Source: Dryococelus australis
Lineage: Eukaryota; Arthropoda; Insecta; Phasmatodea; Phasmatidae
Reading direction: 5' to 3'
Length of the DNA: 64,000 bases
Assembly: GCA_029891345.1 (NCBI GenBank)
Contig: CM056995.1
Coordinates: 215,764,547-215,828,546, forward strand
Shown: positions 13,830-64,000 of the stretch, piece after piece
How positions within the stretch are numbered: position 1 is the stretch's first letter
How the letters are laid out: every line of letters starts with the position of its first letter
Translations under genes and position numbers: made by a program
The notes under the pieces: generated by a model
What the model was told of the DNA's origin: nothing
The model's database searches: none
The model's input: only the letters and a program-made list of their open reading frames with translations

Positions 13830-13934
13830 GCTTTGCTGCTTTCCGAGCATGCCCTGCCAAAACTACAGAGCCGATTCTTATAAAGCTTTCACTATTAGAA
13901 AGCTACATTTTTCCAGATGGACATAGGCCATCCA

Positions 13935-16900
13935 GAGGGGCCACAGAGGCACAGTGGGTAGATAAATACCAATTGGGGCCACAGTGGCTCAGTGAATAGA
14001 GAGATATGGAGTGGGTCCACAGTGGCTCAGTAACTAGAGTAATACCAAGTGGGGTCGCAGTGGCCCAGTGGCTAGAGCGATCCCACATGGGGACGCAGTG
14101 ACTCAGTGGCTAGAGCACTCTCAAGTGGGGCACAGTGGGTCAGTGTATATAAATATATCAAGTGGGGATGCAGTGGCCAGTGGCTAAAGCGATCCGAAGG
14201 GAGAACACAGTGGCTCAGTGGATATAGCACTCTCAATGGGGTCTCAGTGTCTTAGTGGATAGAAATATATCAAGAGGGGATTCAGTGTCCCAGGGTGATC
14301 CAGTGATCCCAAATAGGGCCCCAATGGCTCAGTGGATAGAAATATATCTAGTGTGGTCACAGATACAAGTGGCTAGAGCACCTCAAATGGGGCCACAGTA
14401 GCGAAGGGGCTAGCGCGATCCCAAGTGGGGCCATAGAGGCTCAATGTATAGAAAGTTATGAATTGGGATGGATATCGCCCAGTGGTTAGAGCAATCCCAA
14501 GTGGGGTACACAATGGCCCAGTTGCTACAGCGATCCCAGATGGGCCGCACTGTATAAGTGGATAGATAGATCTCAAGTGAGACCACTGTGGCTTAGTGGA
14601 CAGAAATATATCAAGTGGAGACAGAGTGACCGAGTGGCTAGAGTGATCCCGTGTAGGGATGTAGTGGCTCAGGGGCTAAAACACTCTCAAATGGAACCAC
14701 AGTGGCCCAGTAGATATAAATATATCAAGTGGGGATGCCGTGGCCCAGTGGCTAGAGCGATCCCAAGTGGGAACTCAGTGGCTTAGTGGATAGAGAGGTA
14801 TCTCAAGAGGGCCACTTTGGCTCAGAGTCTAGAGCAATCCCAAGTGTGGCCGCAGTGGCCCTCTGGCTAGAGCTATCCCAAGTGGTGATGCAGTGTCTCA
14901 GTGGCTAACACACTCTTAAATGAAGATGCAGTGGCCCAGTGGATATAAATATATCATGTGGGGATGCAGTGGCCCAGGGCTAGAGCGATCCCAAGCAGGG
15001 TCGCAAAGGTTCAATAGATAGAAATATATCTAGTGTGGTCACAGAGGCCAAGTGGCTAGTGCACCCTCAATGGGGCCACAGTGGCCCAGTGGCTAGAGCG
15101 ATCCCAAGTGGAGACGTAGTTGTCAAGTTTCTATAGTTATCCTAGTGTGGCCGCAATGGTTCAATGGATAGAGAGATATTAAGTGGGTCCACAGTGTCTC
15201 AGTGGTAAAGACAATGCCAAGCGAGGCCACAGTGGCCCAGAGGCTAGAGTACTCCTAAATGGGAATGCAGTTGCTCAGTGGCTAGAGCACTCTCATGTGG
15301 GTCCGCAGTGGCTCAGTGTATATAAATATATCAAGTGGGGATGCAGTGGCCCAGTAGCTAGAGCAATCCCTAGTGGGGCTGCAGTGGCTCAGTGGATAGA
15401 GATCTTAAGTGGGGCCACAGTTTCTAAGGGGCTAGAGCAATCCTAAGTGGGACCAGAGTGGCCCAGAAGCTAGAGCGATCCCAAGTGGGGATGCAGTGGC
15501 TCAGTGTATGGAAACATATCAAGTAAGGATGCAATAGTCCAGTGGCGAGAGCGATCCCAAGTTGGGCCTCAGTGAATATAAATATATCAAGGGGAACCAC
15601 AGAGGCCCAGTGGATAGAGAAATCTCAAGTGAGAACACATTGGCCCATTGGCTAGAGCGATCCTAAGTAGTGACACTGAGATTCAGTGGCTAGAGCACTC
15701 AAGTGGCACAGCAGTGAATCGTTGGAAAATAATATATCAAGTGGAGCCACTGAGGCCCAGTGGCAAGATCACACTGAAGAGAAACCACAGTAGCCCAGTG
15801 GCTGGAGTGATCACATGTGGGGCTACAGCAGTTAAATTGATAGAAAGATCTCAAGTGGGGCCGCAGTGACCCAGTGACTAGAGCGATTTCAAGCAGGGAT
15901 GCAGTGGCCCAGTTGCTAGAGCGATCCCTGTGGGGCTGCACTGGCTCAGTGGATAGAAAGATACCAAGTGGGCCACAGTGGCTAAGAGATTAGAATAATC
16001 CCAATCGGGGCTAGTGTGGCGTAGTGGCTAAAGTGATCCCAAATAGGGACAAAGTGAATCAGCGGCTAGAGCACTCTCAAGTGGGACCACGCAGTGGTTC
16101 AGTAGATAGAAATATATAAAATGGGGACAGAGTGGCCCAATGGCTATAGCGACACCAAATGTAGATGCAATGGCTCAGTGGCTAGAGCAATTAGAGCAAT
16201 GGCAGTTGGTGCCGCAAGTCACAGTGGCTAGAGCAACCCCAAATGGAGGCCTAGTGGCTAAGTGGCAATGGCACTGTCAAGTGGGACTGCAGTTGAGTCA
16301 GTTAATAGAAATATATCAAGTGGAGATGCAGGGGCCCAGTGGCTAGAGCAGTCCCAAGTGGGGATGCAGTGACTCAGTGTGTAGAGCGATCCAAAGTGGT
16401 GCCACAGTCGCTCAGTGAATAGTGATCTCAAGTGGGGCAACAGTGGCTAAGTGGATAGAACAACTACAAGTGGCGCCAGAGTCGCTTAGGGGCTAGAACG
16501 ATCCCAAATAGGGCCGCAGTGGCTCAGTGGATAGAAATATATCAAATGAGGATGAAGTGGCCAGTGGCTAGAGCGGCCCCAAGTGGGGATGCAGTTGCTC
16601 AGCGGCTAGAGCATTCTGAAGTGGGTCGCAGTGGCTCAGTGCATATAAAATATCAAGTGGGGACGCATTTACCCTGGGGCTGGAGCTAACCCAATGGGGA
16701 ACACATTGGCTGAGTGGCTAGAGCACTCTCAATTGTAGCCTCAGTGGCTCAGTGGATATAAATATATCAAGTGAAAATGCAACGTCCCAAGGGCTAGATC
16801 GATCATAAGTAAGGCTGCAGTGGCAAAGTGGAAAGAAATATATCTAGTGGGGTCATAGAGGCCAAGTGGCTAGAGCACTCTCAAGTGGAGCCACAATGGC

Positions 16901-17555
16901 CCAGTGGCTAGAGCGATCCCAGTCTTGCCGCAGTGGCTCAGTGGCTAAAGCGATCCCAAGTGGAGATTCTGTAGCTCAGTTGATATAAATATATCAAGTG
17001 GGGATGCAGTGGCCCACTGGCTAGAGAGATCCCAAGTGGGGCCACAGGTGCCCAGTTTGTAATGTAATGCTAAGTAGAGCAGAAGTTCCCCAGTGACGAA
17101 AGCACTCTCAAGTGGGGCCACAGAGGCCCAGTGGCTAGAGCGATATCATGTTAGGCCGCAGTGGCTCAGTGGATAGAGAGATCCCAAGTGGGACCGCAGT
17201 GGCCGAGTGGCTAGAGCGATCCCGAGTGGAGATGCATTGACCCATTGTCTATAGCGATCCCAAGTGGGGCCACAGAGGCCCAGTGGGTAGAGTAATATTT
17301 AGCAGAGCAGCAGTGGGCCAGTGGCTAAATCACTCTTAAGTGAAGCCACAGTGGCCCAGCGGCTAGAGTGGTGTCAAGTGGTGCTGCAGCGGCTCAATGA
17401 ATAGAATGATCTCGAGTGGGGCCACATTTGCCCTCTGGCGAGAGCGATCCAACGTGGGGACGCAGTGGTTCAGTGGCTATATCAATCTGAAGTGGGGCCA
17501 CAATAGCTTGGTGGATAAAAATATATTAAGTGGGGTGCAGTGGCTCAGTGTATCT
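13935..17555 (+). repeat. ~39-bp minisatellite array with tRNA D-arm/A-box-like monomers
   Basis: About 90 degenerate copies of a 38-40-bp unit. The core is GTGGCTCAGTGGCTAGAGC, followed by a variable part and CAAGTGGGG. At least three monomer types recur: GCGATCCCAAG, GCACTCTCAAG and GAAATATATCAAG. They often alternate, which suggests a higher-order repeat of about 115-120 bp. The core contains TGGCTCAGTGG, a match to the pol III A box and to a tRNA D-arm. No matching B box is present in the unit, so these are not tRNA genes. No open frame is conserved across the array. Confidence 0.93.
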
Positions 17556-17589
17556 TTATATTATAAATTCGGAAGTGGTCGAAAGCTGT

Positions 17590-17945
17590 CTGAGGTAGTA
17601 GCATGTAGTTGCAGGTAGTCGCAATTTGTCTCGTGCAGTCACAGGTTGTCGCAAGTAGTCACAGGTCGTCGGAAGTATTTGGAGGTAGTCGCAAGTAGTC
17701 ACAGGTAGTCGGAAGTATTTGCAGGTAGTCACTAGTAGTCGTAAGTAATAATGGGTATTTTCAAGTAGTCGCAGGTAGTCGCAAGTAGTTGCAAGTAGTC
17801 ACTGGTAGTCACAAGTATTCACCGGTAGTCACAAGTAGCCGGGGGTGGTCGTAAGTAGTCATGGGTAGTCGAAAGTAGTGACGGGTAGTCGCAAGTAGTC
17901 GCAGATAGTCGTAGGTAGTCACAAGTATTCACGTGTAGTCGCAAA
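17590..17945 (+). repeat. 10-bp minisatellite (GTAGTCGCAA family)
   Basis: About 35 tandem degenerate copies of GTAGTCGCAA/GTAGTCACAG follow directly on the tRNA-like array. The unit is unrelated to the 39-bp monomer. The array stops about 60 bp before the Helitron-type 3' end. Confidence 0.93.
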
Positions 17946-18837
17946 TATATCAATATGTATTTTAATAACTCCATAAAACCTGAGCGAAACGATACCGGGC
18001 TGCTAGTTTGATAAATAAGATAATAGAAACATGAGTGTGATGTAGACGATTGAGTTGGCAATATCGATAGTACGGCAAGGTGGGGGGGGGGGGGGGAGGG
18101 AGAGGTTGATATGAGAATACAAGATGAGAAAGAAATATTTTTTGTGATGGTACGAAGTGATTTGATTACTAGACTTCCTTTATAGGTAGGATGAGTTTTG
18201 ATATTCGGGACAGTTCGCTTGTATGGTAATGTTTCACACTGAAGACGATTAGGACTAAAAACGTCTGCCAGATACAAAAAGAATAGCTAAAAGAAATAAA
18301 GTAATTCCCCCAGTATACCCCGTAAGGGATTGGGTCTGGGATGTGCTGGAGGGTAAGCCAGGCTCGGTTTTTTGGAAAAAATGTATTATGTTAGTTCGTG
18401 GATACCAAATAATTTATCTCGGTCTTCTTCCACAGTGAAATTCTTTAAGATTGTCAGCACTATTTTTTTTCTCTAACAAGAATGCTGCTTGTTGAAAAAT
18501 GTAATATAATGTAAGATGCACAACAGTTATATAAAAATGTACCAGATACAGCGATATAAATATTCTATTATATCAGAAAAAGTTTTTCTTGTAAGTATTC
18601 CTAAATTAGTTCCTGACGAAAGTTTCGTAAATCACTGCAATCAATTCAAAGAAATGTTATATATATATATATATAATTATGATATCACATTTCTAAGCTT
18701 GATGTTTACATGTTGTTCCTTGTAGCGTAAAAAGGAAAAGTTGACTGCAAATAGCAACTATATGTACAAATGCAATTGAGAGCAATATTATTGCTAGGGA
18801 CAATAAAATAAAATTTGATCGCTAGACATCAATTTTT

Positions 18838-18883
18838 CGGTTCATCTCTAATGACTTCGCTGTCGACGAGACGTTATGCTTAA
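18838..18883 (+). mobile_element. SINE tail fragment
   Basis: The segment TCTAATGACTTCGCTGTCGA followed by CGAGACGTTATG matches the tail of the SINE at 39339 on the opposite strand. Only about 45 bp is present, just beyond the 3' end of Mhc. Confidence 0.55.
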
Positions 18884-19155
18884 TATACCTGAAGTTCTTC
18901 AGTCTTTGCGTTGATTAAAAAAACTCGTCTTAAGTTGTCGAATTTATTTTTCTTGAGATACGCATTATTTTACTTGTATTGATAACTTTTCGTATACAAC
19001 CTTTTATAACATTTATTTATAATATAGTTGCTGTTTTATCATATAATATAAATTGCACGAAGACGATCTCGCATGTTGAAGCTACTGGGATTTTGGGACT
19101 ATCAGTAAGGGTTGTTGAAATGAAAACACTTTTAAATAATAACGATAATAACTTC

Positions 19156-19161
19156 TTTATT
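19156..19161 (-). terminator. Candidate Mhc poly(A) signal (distal)
   Basis: AATAAA on the minus strand lies about 590 nt downstream of the stop at 19755. It is the first canonical hexamer I noticed in the 3' flank. Another candidate for the short-tail mRNA is AATAAA at 20333-20338, about 1 kb after its stop. Neither is proven. Confidence 0.3.
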
Positions 19162-19754
19162 TGGTGCCTTAACATATAATAATATATATTACTTATTTTT
19201 CCCCACAGTAAGCCATGTATACAATGTGAATCTTAGAAGTTATTATTAAATTATGTGGAAACGGCTGCAAGCCAGCGCCTTCAAAACGGCGAAGGTACAC
19301 GTGCACTCAGGTAACCAGAGAAGCATCGTTTCGAACGAAGAACGACGAAGGGCTGGGCTCAACTCGAGTATCTTGAGAGCTAGTGTACGATTCAGTCTCT
19401 GGCTGTCACACTCTTCTACCCCCATTCAAAATTTACACGGGCATCATCATAGTAATACTCAAATAAAGATATAAACTAAGAACAAACAAGAACTACACGG
19501 GCAGTACTCATGGAATATGCACTCTTATAATGTGGAATACATTATAGACATTATTACAAAATAATTACATCTGTTAAAAGAGTATTACATGCCTTTGTCT
19601 AGTTTCGTCTCCCTCCCTCAAGGATAAAATTAAAAGGCCAACACGAAGATATGCGTAATATGTTTTTGTTGTTTTTTTTTCTCTCAATCCTCACAGGAAA
19701 TTTATATAAGGTTTCTTTTGTGGTTCACTTTAGTCTTTCGCCAAAATTATGTTT

Positions 19755-64000
<44,246 letters not shown>

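Larger units (their letters stand above)
13384..18006 (+). mobile_element. Helitron-type nonautonomous element with internal tandem arrays
   Basis: The left end reads TCCATACTAATATTATAAAG and is preceded by A. The right end reads CCGGGCTGCTAG and is followed by T. TC...CTRR ends inserted between A and T are the hallmark of Helitrons, and I recall very similar termini in Helitrons of other insects. No Rep/helicase protein is visible. The interior holds two diverged copies of a 70-bp block (13445-13512 and 13853-13922), a nested MITE, a 3.6-kb minisatellite and a 10-bp minisatellite. The 3' hairpin is weak. Confidence rests on the two ends, 4.6 kb apart, belonging to one element. Confidence 0.6.
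18007..19754 (-). other. Mhc 3' UTR and downstream flank
   Basis: Downstream of the long-tail stop codon. Contains a candidate poly(A) signal at 19156, a SINE tail fragment and a poly-G run near 18082. No other gene recognised. Confidence 0.4.

Noticed and set aside
14577-16346. Open frames with repeated motifs such as VARAIPSG and AQWLEHS
   Set aside because: They are translations of the 39-bp satellite, whose period is a multiple of three; frames break repeatedly and are not conserved between units.
13935-17945. CRISPR-like or phage-like array
   Set aside because: Units are degenerate and contiguous, without unique spacers, in a eukaryotic locus.
17819-18277. 152-codon minus-strand frame at the end of the 10-bp array
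   Set aside because: Its end is the repeated CDYR/TTCDYL translation of the minisatellite and the rest has no recognised domain.

Overview
This window is insect nuclear DNA. The only gene I recognise is the muscle myosin heavy chain gene (Mhc), on the minus strand. It enters at the right edge at the head-rod junction and ends near 19.75 kb. The AT-rich introns, the large load of old transposable elements and the tRNA-headed SINEs fit a large-genome polyneopteran insect. Two repeat families look, from memory, like ones I associate with stick insects (Phasmatodea, possibly Dryococelus). That identification is an inference and was not searched.

Mhc layout, in transcription order from right to left. 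A partial exon (63940-64000) ends the lever-arm/S2 junction. Nineteen further coding exons follow before two alternative terminal exons; any one mRNA uses one of the two hinge exons and one of the two termini. All joins have GT-AG boundaries and compatible phase, and together they give an uninterrupted coiled-coil rod. Two 79-nt exons (36807-36885 and 35569-35647) each encode 26 residues in the same phase. They correspond to the mutually exclusive S2-hinge exons (15a/15b) of Drosophila Mhc. Two alternative last exons give either a 9-residue (21374-21403) or a 27-residue (19755-19838) C-terminal tailpiece. The rod in this window is about 1,115 or 1,133 residues. One intron (44707-62421) is 17.7 kb long and carries GC-richer islands I cannot explain. 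Just upstream of exon 62422-62631 lies an in-frame ATG in good context, with an upstream in-frame stop. This could start a headless myosin-rod protein like the one known from an internal Mhc promoter in Drosophila.

Region by region: 1-3.7 kb holds no recognised gene, only short repeats. 4.4-6.0 kb holds two adjacent dead DNA-transposon relics, one mariner/Tc1-superfamily on plus and one Tc1-like on minus. 9.6-12.5 kb holds a decayed R1-type LINE with endonuclease, reverse transcriptase and the C-terminal Cys/His motif. 13.38-18.01 kb is bounded by Helitron-type ends (TC... and ...CTAG). It encloses a 3.6-kb tandem array whose ~39-bp monomer resembles the D-arm/A-box of a tRNA, followed by a 10-bp minisatellite. 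18-22.4 kb is the 3' end of Mhc. 22.4-64 kb is Mhc exons, with introns full of a ~420-bp MITE family (about 12 copies in the window), SINEs, a fold-back element, microsatellites and local tandem duplications. One of these duplications copied a splice donor of Mhc.
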